The translations under genes were made by a program, and so were the position numbers. A stretch of DNA of 64,000 nucleotides from Pinus tabuliformis. Taxonomy: Eukaryota > Streptophyta > Pinopsida > Pinales > Pinaceae. Location: contig CM062804.1 of assembly GCA_031772625.1 (NCBI GenBank), forward strand, positions 276,179,174 to 276,243,173, in the 5' to 3' direction. Of the stretch, positions 10,263 through 22,092 are shown piece after piece. Positions within the stretch are counted from its first letter, which is position 1. Each line of letters opens with the position of its first letter. The notes beneath the pieces were generated by a model. It was not told the origin of the DNA and searched no databases. It was given only the letters and a program-made list of their open reading frames with translations.

Positions 10263-11262
10263 CGCCACGCCACGCCACCTCTCCAGAATCAGTAGGTTCC
10301 ATGGAAAGGAAGGAATTAGAGATTACATGGTCCCGTTGGACGCCCACGAAAAGACAGAAAGAGATTACAAGGCCATCGTAACGCTAGTCGCTCTCGAATA
10401 AATGAGATTACCACTCTGCTCAAACAACACGGCAAAGTAGAAGCAAAAAATGTGTTTTATTGGTTTCAGAATACTCAAGCACGCAGCAAGAGTAAACAGA
10501 AAATGAAGACCCGTCAGATGCAGCGATCTCGATTTGAATCAACGCGTCAGGTTCTGAATGAAGAAGCTACTGTGAAAAGCTTGGAGGGCCAAACCTCTTA
10601 TCCTCCAACTAAGGGTAAACTATAGTTACTTTGTTTTTTTAACGGTCTTAAGCGTTTCCATTTTTAGTTGCCTACTTATCCTGTAGCCATGTCTGTCTAT
10701 GTTCAGCTGATGGCAAGATCGTGGATTATACAAAGGATATGGCCCAGTTTTCACCTCAGGTAGCGAAAATCTAGTGGGCAGCTTGTTATTTTCTTCCCTT
10801 TTTAATTGTTAAATCTAGGTTTCACGTATTTGTTTCGCTCTCTGATTCATTATCCACGTATTTTAGAATATGGTCCAGGAAACCACAAATTCACCCGTAT
10901 CAGCCTCCGGTACGTCAACACAAAGGCTCATACCTATTGATTTGTCATCGAAACAACATTTGCAATCTGTTGGGGTCGAAACTTTCTCAGAACCCGATCA
11001 TTTCACATACAATATGTGGAACAAAGAAGCCCATAGAAAAGATGGATGGCTGCATAATTTTACAGACCCTCGCAGAAGTAACGTCATGACGAATTGCGCA
11101 GTTGCCCAGGAACATGAGAAAAGAGAGGAATTGCTGGAGCTGTTTCCTTTGCACCCGCATGGTAACCTCAGGTCCAAGTGCAACAGTAGTTTGAACGGTG
11201 AACAAACCAACAACCTGTGGTTGGGTGGTGGTGTATTCTTGTCATTAAAGTTTGTGCCTTAG
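10263..11262 (+). pseudogene. WUSCHEL-related homeobox pseudogene (unit 1 copy)
   Basis: This copy of the WOX gene at 32538-33559 retains all three exon regions and both splice-site pairs. The base run matching the start codon of the intact copy reads cac here, so the first ATG is at 10301, eleven codons or so later. A net 17-base deletion inside the homeodomain region shifts the frame, and translation from 10301 stops at 10379-10381 after 26 residues. Exon 2 and exon 3 (10867-11262) stay open and keep the WUS-box-like L-L-E-L-F-P-L-H-P. Exon 3 differs from the intact copy by about 15 substitutions and one codon deletion, most of them amino-acid changing, which fits loss of constraint in this copy. 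Confidence 0.85.
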
Positions 11263-12477
11263 ATACAAACGAATTGCATGCTCAAAGTTTCCCTCTATTT
11301 TATTCATTTCCATGATCATACATCCCGTCCAATCCGTTCACAAATTTTGTCATTTGAAATGTACGTCGAGGTCAGGTTTATCATACAATCGAAATACCTC
11401 AACGAATATGAGTGTTTTAGTTGAATAAATAAATGTCTCTTCCCTTTTTACGATAAATATCTTCACTCTCAATTCATAACCATTTTTGAGTTTACTAATC
11501 TGGGGAAATAAAAATATTTTGGAGGTTCGCATTGTTGTAAAGTAAAATGTTTTGCTAGGATTAGAGGGCCACATTGTTAGTTCAAGTTCATCCTTAATCT
11601 GGATTTTATGAATACAAAATTTGCCTAAACCTAATTTCATAAAAAGGTTTGATTTTCACTGTGGAACTTGAATTGGCGACGAGGAAGTGTGTATTTGCTA
11701 AATGAAGCATACCGCATTACCCTATAGGATGAAGAAGAAGCATTTTCGCTTGCAAAGGGAGAAAACTTTAATAGGTGAAAACTTGTGTAAACGATCAATA
11801 TTTAAATACCAAGTTTTGTAATATGTTTATATTTTTGGGAAGAACTTATTAGAATTACAATAATGTCAAATCAGAAGGAAATAAGAACTTGGTGAGTGGG
11901 GAGCCACATAGCACTAATCAAAATTTTAACATTTATTAAAACTAATGTATCATTTTGTTAATTTAGCTAAAATTAAGTTTGCTATTTATTTATTTTTAAT
12001 GTTTTTTAAAAGAATAATAAAAATAATAATAATGTAATTTTAAGATTATGGCAAAATTAGATATTAAATTGATATATGAATTTTTTCATTTAAAGTTTAT
12101 AAAGGTATATATATTTTAATCCTGCTTAAATTTGAACCTATAATATTCTACTAATATAATAATGAGGAACTTATCATGGAGGAACATATTAGAATTGGAA
12201 TACTCAATACCCTAGGAAATTGTTGGGTGGGAGCCATGTGATACGAATGTAATCTTTTAAATTTATTAAAAGTAATGGAAGATTTTGCTAATTGAATTAA
12301 CTTTTAATAACTAAATTATAATTAAGTTTGTTATTTATTTATTTTTAATGTTTTTGTAAAATAATAATAATAATGATGATAATTTAATTTAACTTATTTC
12401 GAAAGGAAAAATCAAACTTTTTATTAAAAAAATAAAAACTTACATCTGTAGATGCTATAAGCATTCTTGAAGTCTTG
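11263..12477. other. AT-rich spacer between WOX pseudogene and LINE 3' end
   Basis: No gene is seen. The sequence is homologous to parts of 33560-35761. It includes repeated segments with the phrases 'gaacttat...ggaggaac' and 'gctaaattagatatt', so the spacer itself is made of diverged repeats. Confidence 0.55.
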
Positions 12478-12599
12478 TTCACATTGTTGCAAAAAACCAG
12501 AACCTCTATGAAGACATATAAAACACAACCTCCCCATTATCTTAAGTACAAACTTTATTCCTTTTTTGCACATTATCTCAAGTACAGACTTTATTCCTA

Positions 12600-13051
12600 A
12601 GGGGACATCCCTGCCTCATCCCTCTTTGGCTATGAAAAATGGGGAAGCAAGTATGTTGATAAGTATGAAAAAGATTACACTTGTAATGAATCCTATGACC
12701 CAATTTATGAAACCAATGTCGAACCCCAAATGGGTTAAAATTAAGTGAAGGTATATCCAAATAATTCTATCATAGGCCTTCAATAGATCTATCTTCACAA
12801 TGAACCATTTTTTATTGTTCCTTTCCATAATGTGGATGGCTTCCTGAGAAACTCTAATGGCTTCATGCATCTGTCTTCTATCCAAGAATATAAATTATTC
12901 TCTTGAGATGTTCGTGGAGAGGATGTATTTTAGGCGTACAACTATAACGTTTTATATGATTTTATAGATACAATTACAAAACAAAATAGGCCTGAATTCC
13001 TCAAAATGTTTTGGATCGTCAATTTTGGGGATGAGGGCTATGAAAGTTGAG
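12600..13051 (-). pseudogene. LINE reverse transcriptase palm fragment
   Basis: On the minus strand 12885-12616 encodes the RT segment with the first catalytic aspartate in K-I-D-L-L-K-A-Y-D-R, followed by a hydrophobic F-I-N-W-V segment and an I-N-I-L-A-S-P-F strand. It stops where the thumb should begin. The Copia insertion at 13052 splits it from the more N-terminal RT part at 19184. Confidence 0.75.
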
Positions 13052-14038
13052 TGTTGAAGATAGTAACAAGAAATGCTAAAAATAGAAAATGCTAAAAATA
13101 GCGTTTCTATAAATAGCAGTTTCATCTAGTGTTGAACTTAGCTACAATGGATGAAAAGTGAAAGTGCAAAAAATAGCTTTTCTATAAATAACATTTCAAG
13201 ATACCTTCCTATTTTAGTTAGTCCATAAACTATAATAGGAAGTAAACTTCGAATTTGAACTTAAGACATTTTCTCCATTAATTGAGGAATTTATCCATTA
13301 GTTAAAGAGATAAGGATGAGTTTTAATTTGAGTAGTAATAAGTTGGCTCAGTTAGCTGAGTCAAGTCCAGTTAGATTGATTTAAACATTTTGTTTAAATT
13401 AATGTAAGTTCAGTTAGTTAATGTATGCTTGCATATAACTATTGCTCTTCAGATAACTGAATATTCTCTCATACATAACTCATGCATGTCAGTTTAGACA
13501 GAGACCTAGTTGATATCAAATGGAGGGACAATGTACTATCAGTTGCTAGGATATTCCTTGGTGAAAATTCCTCGCGTGGAGAAGGATTCATTTCCAAGAG
13601 AATTGCCTTGTTACTTCTTGTTTAGTGAGTTTGATGGGGACAATTCACACATGTGGCTTCACTGGACCCCAAGAAAAATTGTGCAAAGAAATAGGGGCTT
13701 AGAGGACTTGAGGAGGATATATATACTTGTCTATTCAATCTATGAGCTTCATTATTTGATTACAGAGAGAGCAAGAAAGCTTTTGAGCTAATTCTTTTTG
13801 TAACTTGGACAATATTTCCACTTGTATGATAATACAAATTTGGGGTTTTAGGCTGGTTCTTTCCCCTGGTTATATCTTCTCTATTATGTGTGATTTATTT
13901 CTTCTTATTAGTTATATGTGTTCTTATTGATGTTGCTCAATTTGATTAAGCTTCTGCATAATTGTTTGTAGAAGTAGATCAAGTATTTTGCTTTAGTATA
14001 TTTCATCATTAGGTGATCTACAGGTGGAAATTTCTACA
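13052..14038 (+). mobile_element. 5' LTR of Copia element
   Basis: Starts TGTTGAAG and ends TCTACA next to the PBS. A TATATATA box lies at 13718-13725, and the matching position in the 3' LTR is altered to TATATGTA. The frame at 13510-13791 lies inside the LTR and is not treated as a gene. Confidence 0.92.
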
Positions 14039-14055
14039 TGGTATCAAAGCAAAGG
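14039..14055 (+). other. Copia primer binding site
   Basis: TGGTATCAAAGCAAAGG immediately follows the LTR. It matches the TGGTATCAGAGC pattern complementary to the 3' end of plant initiator methionine tRNA, with one change in the first twelve bases. Confidence 0.85.
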
Positions 14056-14222
14056 TGATCAAGGAAGAATAGTATACAAGAAGGGAGAAGTTTGAAGTTT
14101 TTGATTCTTGAATATAGAAATCAAGTTCTTATGAAATATCTATTTCACTTATGGTGTTCAGTGGTTTAAGACTCGAGTATGCCCTTGATGGTAGCTCGAA
14201 TTAGATATCCTGGAACAATCAC

Positions 14223-15059
14223 ATGGAAGCAGTATTAGAGGATAATATTCTAAAGGACTCCATTGATCAAGAAGTCCCCAAGCCGACTGATGCTACTCAA
14301 TTGGCGGAATGGAAAAAGTGTGTGGCTAGAGCAAGGAGAATCCTTCTAGAGGGAGTTCGAGACCACATAGTCTCAAGTCTCCATGGGAAGGAGACATCGT
14401 TTTCAATGTGGAAAACATTGAAAGATCTATATCAAAATAACAGTGATCAGAGGAAGCTGGCATTGAAAGACAAGCTTTGTAAGATCAAGTGTGAAAAGGG
14501 TGATACGATCTATATGTATCTCAACAGGCTCACCACCTATAGGGATGAGCTTGGAAGTGTAGGGATCACGACAACAGATGATGACATGGTGAGTCTTGCA
14601 CTCCTTAGTCTTCCTAAGAGCTGGCATGGCTACCAAGACTTGGTTAATGGAAGAGAGAAACTACTAGATTGGAAACAACTTTGGTCAGATCTGATGCAGG
14701 AGGAGATAAGAAGAAGAACCCGAGATGGATCCTCATCAAAGCAAGATGATGAGGAAAATCTAGCCTTAGCAAGTAAGGTGAGGAAAGGGAAAGGGAAGGC
14801 ATCCCATCCCAAATCTGGTTCTTCCCATGGTGGGAAGAATATTGACAAATCGAAAGTGCGATACTTTCATTATCATGAAGTGGGCGATTATGCTACAAAT
14901 TGTCCACAAAAGAAATCCAAGAAGGGTTCCTCAAAGGGATTTGATGGTGAGGCACTAGCCTCACAGTTTGAGCTAGATTTCTCTCTTATCATATGCATGG
15001 TTTCATCCATGGTGGGATGTGTTTGGTACCTGGAAAGTGGAGCCTCTTTCCACATGTGA
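14223..15059 (+). pseudogene. Copia gag with degenerate zinc knuckle and protease start
   Basis: This 278-residue open frame is a UBN2-type Copia gag, the structural protein that packages element RNA. The W-K-T-L-K-D-L-Y segment and the L-L-S-L-P-K-S-W segment are usual landmarks. The zinc knuckle near residue 217 reads Y-F-H-Y-H-E-V-G-D-Y-A-T-N-C, so two cysteines and the histidine are lost. The frame ends in the protease start W-Y-L-E-S-G-A-S-F-H-M, where the catalytic aspartate is glutamate, followed by TGA. The knuckle and protease losses argue against function although the frame is long. Confidence 0.85.
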
Positions 15060-16420
15060 TGTGACAAGGATCTCTTCAGTACCCTGGAGGAGAAGGATCT
15101 CCAGATTCAGATTGAGATGGGCGATGACAGAAAGTACTGTGTCCCAGGTGAAGGTATGTTGTGTTTTAGAGGGAGCATAGAGCTCCCCTCACACTGAATG
15201 ATGTAAAGTATGTACCAGGTCTGAAGAAGAACCTTGTGTTCATTGCTGTGCTAGAAGATAAAGGCTATGATGTAGTCTTTAGCAAAGGAAAGGTATTCCT
15301 AAGGCATATCTCCACTGGAAAGAAAAAGCAAATAGGGATTCGAGTCAAGAATCTCTACAAGCTGGAGGTAGATGACCGTGTTGCTTTGAGTTCCAAAGCA
15401 GATATGCAGAGCGAAGATGTTGGCGAGCTATGGCATAGAAGACTAGGCCACTTACACCATGGAGCCCTGAAGATCATGCAAAAGATTTCTACCGGATTAC
15501 CCAAGGGAAAACTTGAGCAGATGAGTACATGCCAAGGTTGTACTTTGGGTAAGTATGCGAAATCTTCCTTTCCGGATAGAGATAGTAGAGCTGGAGAAAT
15601 CTTGGAGTGAGTTCACTTAGATGTTTGTCGACATCCACCGCTAAACAAAGGTACTATGTTATTTTTATTGATGATTTTTCTTGTAGATGTTGGATCTACT
15701 TTATGGAAAAGAAGGATCAAACCTTCTTGAGGTTTTGTGAGTTTAAAGCCTTGGTAGAGAAAGAATCAGGAAAGAAAATAAAAGCCTTGTGTAGCGATAA
15801 TGGTGGAGAGTATGTCTCCTAACAGTTTAAGGACTTTTGCGCTATAGAAGGAATTAAACAGGAATTGACGGCACCCCATAACCCACAACAGAATGAGGTG
15901 GCCGAAAGGAAGAATAGGTCGATTGTGGGAGTAGCTCGAGTGATGTTGCATGAACAAAGTCTACCACTGCATTTGTGGGCTGAGGCATGAAATATAGTAG
16001 TATACTTGTAGAATAGAAGCTTGCACCATATACTGGGGATGAAGAAACCTATGGAGGCCTATTCTGGGAAGCGACCTAATGTAAGTCACTTCTGAATCTT
16101 TGGATCATCAGTTTACTGTCATGTGACCAAAGATGCTAGGAAGAAGCTAGACCCAACAACTAAGTTGGGAATTATTGTGAGGTACACCGATACACCTCAC
16201 AACTACTAGGTGTACCTACCTTCCAATTAGAGGACTATGGTACACAGGGATCTGAAGTTTGATGAGCAGAAAGCCATGCAAGTGTCACTTGAGAGGGAGC
16301 TCAAGTTGCATGCAGATGAGGAACCTTCTGTTCCTAAGGAGGAGGAGCCTCAGATTGATGCGAAGTAGCTGCATGCAGAGGATCCATGAGTGGAGACATC
16401 CATTCATGCTAAGACTTCTA
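15060..16420 (+). pseudogene. Copia protease remainder and integrase, decayed
   Basis: At 15236-15610 lies the pre-integrase zinc-binding region, H-R-R-L-G-H-L-H-H followed about 35 residues later by C-Q-G-C. The catalytic core is then split between frames: F-I-D-D-F at about 15670, C-S-D-N-G-G-E-Y near 15795, and the glutamate in N-E-V-A-E-R-K near 15900. Stops interrupt after the G-E-I-L-E segment, after Y-V-S and at later points. Several are TAG or TGA where the family has glutamine or tryptophan, consistent with cytosine deamination. Confidence 0.85.
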
Positions 16421-16679
16421 TAGATGGTCGAAAACACTCAAGGGAAGCTGGCAGGTTGATGCTGGATGTGCAGGAGAATGTGGGATAGCCATCTTCTCAT
16501 CGCAGATAGAAGAGGTCGCTAGAGCAGTACACTGGTTACATGGCCCTGGTTGGGGAGTGTGTAGATTCCGAGCCCTCTCCATTCGAGGAGGCAGTGTAGT
16601 AACTAGTATGGGTTGATGCAATGATGGAGGAGTATGACTCCATCATGTGAATGTTTGGGATGTTATCCCAAGACCTTAG

Positions 16680-17480
16680 GACAAGTCAGTGGTGAGTTCC
16701 AGATGGCTTTACAAGGTAAAGCAAGCAGTTGATGGCAGTGTTGCGAAACACAAGGCAAGGTTTATTGCTCGAGGTTTCTCACAGGTCAAGGGGATCGACT
16801 ACGATGAGAATTTTTCTCCTGTAGCAAGGTACTCATCGATTAGATTAATATTGGCACTATCAACTCAGATGGGGTGGAAGATCCACCAGATGGATGTGAA
16901 GACAACATTCCTTAATGGGATGATTTAGGAGGAGGTGTACATTAAGCATCCAAAAGATTTTGAAACCTTCGATAGTGAGTCACATGTGTGCAGAACCAAG
17001 AGGGCTCTCTATGGGCTGAAGCAAGCACCCCATGCTTGGTACACCAGGATTGTCAACTATTTCACCAGGTTGGGCTTCACCAAGAGTGAATTAGTTGCTA
17101 ACCCTTACCACATCATGGTAGAAGGTAAGCCATTGATCGTTGTACTTTATGTCGATGATCGATTTTGACAAGTGATGATTAGCTGATACAGTCTTGCAAG
17201 GAGGACCTTGTAAGAGAGTTCGAGATGAAGGACATGGGCCTTATGCACTACTTTCTCGGCATGGAGGTGTGGCAGAGAGATGGGGAAGTATTTGTGTCTC
17301 AAGGAAAGTATGCCAATGAGATACTCTGGCGCTTTTACATGGAGAAGTGCAAGCCCATGTAGACTCCTCTAGCTGGGAACTGGAGGAAGGAGGATGCTAC
17401 TTTAGGTGAGTAGTAGTTGCTATTGTTTATCGACAACTGGTGGGTTCAGTTATGTATCTGGTGAACACATGACCTGACTT
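16680..17480 (+). pseudogene. Copia reverse transcriptase, decayed
   Basis: Open pieces at 16689-16928 and 16935-17168 carry the Copia RT landmarks: W-L-Y-K-V-K, A-R-F-I-A-R-G-F-S-Q, the first catalytic aspartate in Q-M-D-V-K-T-T-F-L-N-G, and the L-Y-V-D-D box near 17150. A TAG separates the two pieces. A stop follows two residues after the Y-V-D-D box, and the thumb region has several more. Confidence 0.9.
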
Positions 17481-17490
17481 ATGTTTTGCG

Positions 17491-18096
17491 GTGAACCAAC
17501 TAAGTCAAGCTATGGTTCAACCTACCAAGTTGTTTTGGAAGGCAACGAAGCATGTGTTGAGATACCTTAGAGGCACATTTCAGTTTGGATTGTGGTACAA
17601 ATGGATAGAGGGAGTGAAGCTTCAAGGCTTCACAGATGCAGATTTGGTAGGGAGTCCATCAGATAGGAAGAGCACATTTGGAGGAATCTTCAACCTTGGT
17701 TCAGCTACAGTTTCATGGAACAACAGGAAACAGATATCAGTTGCACTTAGCTCAGCAGAGGCTTAATATGTGGCTGCTAGTCAGGCTACATGTGAGGCCA
17801 TATGGATGTGGAAGACTCTAGTGGGATTGTTTGGTCAGAGGATGGATCCTATAGTGATCTACTGTGATAATTAGAGTTGCATCAAACTCTTTGAGAATCT
17901 AGTTTTTATTGACAGGTCCAACCACATTGATATCTGGTATCACCATCTTCGAGACTGTGTGGTCAAGACGATAATGTTGTTGCTATATGTTTTGACTGAG
18001 GAACACGATGCAGATATTCTGACAAAGGCATTGTCAAAATGCAAGTTCGAGTTCCACAGAGACAAGATTGGGGTTACTGATAATCCCTTTCTTGTT
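17491..18096 (+). pseudogene. Copia RNase H, decayed
   Basis: Copia-type RNase H, which removes the RNA strand of the cDNA hybrid. It has F-T-D-A-D followed by a D-R-K-S-T segment, then A-L-S-S-A-E-A (the catalytic glutamate region), and later H-I-D-I. A TAA follows S-S-A-E-A, and another stop disrupts the Y-C-D-N segment near 17870. Confidence 0.88.
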
Positions 18097-18105
18097 GAGA
18101 GGGAG
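18097..18105 (+). other. Copia polypurine tract
   Basis: The purine run GAGAGGGAG abuts the 3' LTR start, the expected primer site for plus-strand DNA synthesis. Confidence 0.8.
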
Positions 18106-19178
18106 TGTTGAAGATAGCAACAAGAAATGCTAAAAATAGAAAATGATAAAAATAGCACTGCTATAAATAATAGTTTCATCCAGTGTTGAACTTATCTACA
18201 ATGGATGAAAAGTGAAAGTGCTAAAAATAGCTTTTCTATAAATAGCATTTCGAGATACCTTCCTATTTTAGTTAGTCCCTAAACTCTAATAGGAAGTAAA
18301 ATTCAAATTTGAACTTAACAACTATTTGAAAATAAATTAATTAATTCACCATTCGTTAATTAGTTGTGAAAAATCAAACATGAAGTCTATGTGAGGACAT
18401 GCAACAGTTTCTCCATTAATTGAGGAATTTATCCATCAGTTAAAGAGATAAGGATGAGTTCTAATTTGAGTAGTAATTAGTTGGCCCAGTTAACTAAGTC
18501 AAGTCCAGTTAGATTGATTTAAAAAGTTTGTTTAAATTAATGTAAGTTCAGTTAGTTAATGCATAGTTACATATAACTACTGCTTTTCAGATAACTAAAT
18601 ACTATCTCATACATACTCATGCATGTCAGTTTAGATAGAGACCTAGATGAGATTAGATGGAGGGACAGTGTACTATAATTTTCTAGGATATTCCTTGGTG
18701 AAAATTCCTTACATGCAGAAGGATTTCTTCCCAAGAGAATTGTGTTGTTACTTCTCCTTGTTCAATGAGTGTGATGAGGCCAATTCACACACGTGACTTT
18801 GCTGGACACCAAGAAAAATTTCACAAAGAAATAGGGGCTTAGAGGACTTGAGGAGGATATATGTACTTGTCTATTCAGTCTATGAGCTTCATTGTTTGAT
18901 TACAGAGAGAGCAGGAAAGCTTTTGAGCTGATTCTTTTTGTAACTTGGCCAAGATTTCCACTCGTATGATAATACAGAGTTGGGGTTTTAGGCTGGTGCT
19001 TTCCCTTGGTTATATCTTTTGTGTTACGTGTGATTGATTTCTTCTTATCAGTTATATGTGTTCTTATTGATGTTGCTCAATTCGATTAAGCATCCGCATA
19101 ATTGTTTGTAGAAGTAGATCAAGTATTTTTCTTTAGTATATTGCATTGTCAGGTGATCTACAGGTGGGAATTTCTACA
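18106..19178 (+). mobile_element. 3' LTR of Copia element
   Basis: Starts TGTTGAAG and ends TCTACA, followed by the TTGAG target duplication. It contains an 86-base block (about 18317-18405) absent from the 5' LTR. Together with scattered substitutions this marks an old insertion. Confidence 0.93.
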
Positions 19179-19183
19179 TTGAG

Positions 19184-20306
19184 TTGAATGGTTCATGTAT
19201 CGATGCTCTAACTCTCGATTCCTCTACCACCCCAGTTAATTCATTCCCCATAAGCTCAAAAAAGTGTTGGAAGAGTTATACCATCCATCGATCAGGCCTC
19301 AGACTCTTATCCTTCTGCATTTTTTTGAGAATTCCTTCTACTTCTCCCTTTGTAACAGATCCCATTATCATATCGTCTTCTTCATCTTCCACATATATGG
19401 GAAACAATTGAACCACTTGAATAACCTATGCTATAGTGGCTTCTTTTGGAGCTCTGAACATGCCTCTAAAGTGGTCCCGCCCAAGCCTGTTATCTCATCA
19501 AAGGATTTTTCTATTCCTCACTCAGGTCGTTGAGTTTCCTATATAGTGTTGCAATTCTTCCTACCTTTTGCGTTATTTTGAAAGAATTTTGTGTTTTCAT
19601 CCCCAGCCAAGATCCATAATTATCTACTTTTGAGTCTTCACTTCTCCACCATTCTGCTCTACATCTTCCTTTTTGAAATTTCCAGTTGTTTGTAAACTTA
19701 TTCCCCAATCCTTCTTACCTTATCAAATTCTATTGATGTATTTTTCAACTGTGTGAGTTTTTCCATGAAAATATCAGTTAATGACAAGCCTTGATCAGCA
19801 GACACACACCTCCATGTTTCATAAACTAAGGTATTATTTTCAGGGTCTTTTAGACATTAAAAATTGAATTTAAAAGGGTAGCTTGGATTTCTGCAATACC
19901 CTTTTAGTTCGAGGATAATATAAAATTGATCAAAATCACCACCAGATCCAATCCATTATTTGAAAAAATTTAAATTGTTGACCAGATCCTCTATTAGTAG
20001 AAACCGATCCAATCTCTTAGCAACCCAGGCCTCTCTTGCTCACTGATTCCTCCAATTGGTTTGAGATTTTATCAAGTTTACATGAATGAGATTCCCCATC
20101 ATGATTTTATCTGTAAAGTAGTTAGCGAGAGGGTCCGCTTGAGCAAGAGAATCCCTAGTTTCTGACATGCCTAGAGAGAAGTTCATATCCCCTTCCATCA
20201 CCAAATTTGGGGCCTTCATGAAGGATTTAATAAGCAAAGAGTTCCAAAATGTGACCCTATGCTGACATGAACCATAGAAATTCAGGATATTTAGCTCCGA
20301 TCCAAG
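19184..20306 (-). pseudogene. LINE ORF2 segment, first tandem copy (RT N-terminal part and endonuclease)
   Basis: This continues the LINE interrupted by the Copia element. The minus strand gives the RT linker before the palm, then the end of the endonuclease with a G-D-M-N-F-S-L-G-M active-site strand near 20190. The sequence switches abruptly near 20306, where endonuclease sequence ending gatccaagctt is joined back to RT sequence beginning caatagatct. It lacks about 130 bases present in the second copy near 21090-21220. Confidence 0.75.
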
Positions 20307-22092
20307 CTTCAATAGATCTATCTTCACAATGAACCCTTTTTTCTTGCTCCTCTTCATACTGTGGATGGCTTCCTGAGAAACTCTGATGGCTTCATTCATC
20401 TATCTTCTATCCAAGAATCTAAATTATTCTCTTGAGATGTTCGTGGGGTGGATTGATTTTAGCTGTACTACTATAACATTTTCTATGATTTTATAGATAA
20501 AATTACAAAGAAAAATAGGCTTGAATTCCTCAAAATGTTTTGGATCATCAGTTTTGGGGATGAGGGCTATGAAAGTTGAGCTAAATGGTTCATGTATCGA
20601 TCCTCTAACTCTCGATTCCTCCACCACCCCAGTTAATTCATTCCCCATAAGCTCAAAAAAGTGTTTGAAGAGTTCTACCATCCATTGATCAAGCCTCAGA
20701 CACTTATCCTTCTGCATTTTTTTGAGAATTCCTTCTACTTCTCCCTTTGTAACAGATGCCATTATCATATTGTCTTGTTCATCTTCCACATATATGGGAA
20801 ACAATTGAACCACTTGAATAACCTCTACTATAATGGCTTCTTTTGGGCTCTAAACATGCCTTTAAAGTGGTCTCGCCCAATCCTGTTATGTCATCAAAGG
20901 ATTAAAGTGGTCTCGCCCAAGCCTGTTATGTCGTTACATTTCCTAGATAGCATTGCAATTATTCCTACCTTTTGCGTAATTTTGAAAGAATTTTTTGTTT
21001 TCATCCCAAGCCAAGATCCATAATTATCTAATTTTCAGTCTTCACTTCTCCTCCATTCTGCTCTACATCTTCCTTTTTGAAATTTCCAGTTGTTTGATTC
21101 TTTCATTTTTCTGTTTTGTCTCATAGACATCCACCTCCAGACTTTAGAGGGTCTCTAGTGCTTCCTTTATAAGAATAATATCAACTTATTCACTGATCCA
21201 TTTCTCCTTTCCTAATTCTATTTATGCATGTTTCAACTGTGTGAGTTTTCCCATGAAAATATTAGTTAATGACAGGCCCTGATCAGTAGTCGCACACCTC
21301 CATGTTTCATAAACTAAGGTATTATATTCAAGGTCTTTTAGACATTAAAAATTGAATTTGAAAGGGTAGCTTGGATTTCTGCAAGACCCTTTTAGTTCAA
21401 GGATAATACAAAAATGATCAGAATGACTAGCATATCCAATCCATTGTCTGAAAAAAGTTAAATTGTTGACCAGATCCTCTGTCAGCAGAAACCAATCCAG
21501 TCTCTTAGCAACCTAGGCCTCTCCCGCTCACTGATTCCTCCAATTGGTTTGATATTTTATAAAGTTTACATGAATGAGATTCCCCATCATGAGTTTATTT
21601 GTAAAGTAGTTAGCGACAGGGTTCGCTTGAGCATGAGAATCCCCAGTCTCTGACATCCCTAGAGAGAAGTTCATATCCCCTTCCATCACCAAATTTGTGG
21701 CCTTCATGAAGGATTTAATAAGTAAATAATTCCAAAATGTGACCCTATCCTCACATGGACCATAGAAATTTAGGATATTTAGCCCCAATCCAAGTTTATA
21801 AGAGTAAATCTTGACGCCCAATATGTGATCCAATCACCTAGAATTTAGGAGTTTTATGTTTTTGTCATTTAGTCGCACCATAAGCCCCTCCGATCTTGAT
21901 TTGGCATCCAACGTCACAAATGACCTTCGAGGCATCATTTTACACATATATGTCTTCACCACATCTCCATCACCTAGGGTTCCTTTTAACAAAATAACAT
22001 CTAGACAAAGAGATTTGAATAATTCCTTAAGCGCTAGCTTTTTACGAATGTTAGAAAAACCTCTGCAATTGAGGGAAAGGATGATCATTTAG
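20307..22092 (-). pseudogene. LINE ORF2 segment, second tandem copy (RT N-terminal part and full endonuclease)
   Basis: The minus strand encodes, from 22088 leftwards, the endonuclease start with L-S-L-N-C-R-G-F, then N-F-Y-G-P and G-D-M-N strands at 21830-21530, then the RT entry. The RT entry has K-G-E-V-E-G-I-L-K-K-M-Q-K-D-K, F-I-A-L-I-P-K-T-D-D-P-K and Y-K-I-I at 20813-20424. Frames are broken at several points. The Gypsy F target site is intact here at 21854-21858. Confidence 0.78.

Larger units (their letters stand above)
13052..19178 (+). mobile_element. Ty1/Copia element, complete but dead, nested in LINE
   Basis: The element has two LTRs (987 and 1073 bp) starting TGTTGAAG and ending TTTCTACA, a PBS, a PPT, and gag, integrase, reverse transcriptase and RNase H in Copia order on the plus strand. 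A target duplication TTGAG lies at 13047-13051 and 19179-19183. The 5' LTR lacks an 86-base block present in the 3' LTR (about 18317-18405). Many in-frame stops make it inactive. Confidence 0.95.

Noticed and set aside
10987-11213. Minus-strand frames opposite WOX exon 3 (also at 33281-33510)
   Set aside because: Two overlapping frames in both copies mirror the conserved exon. They are shadows of the real coding strand.
11350-11640. Minus-strand frame of 96 codons after the WOX pseudogene
   Set aside because: No domain, and not kept in the matching region after the intact WOX gene near 33640-33930, where indels break it.
13510-13791. 93-codon plus-strand frame
   Set aside because: Lies wholly in the Copia 5' LTR, and the matching region of the 3' LTR has changes that break it.
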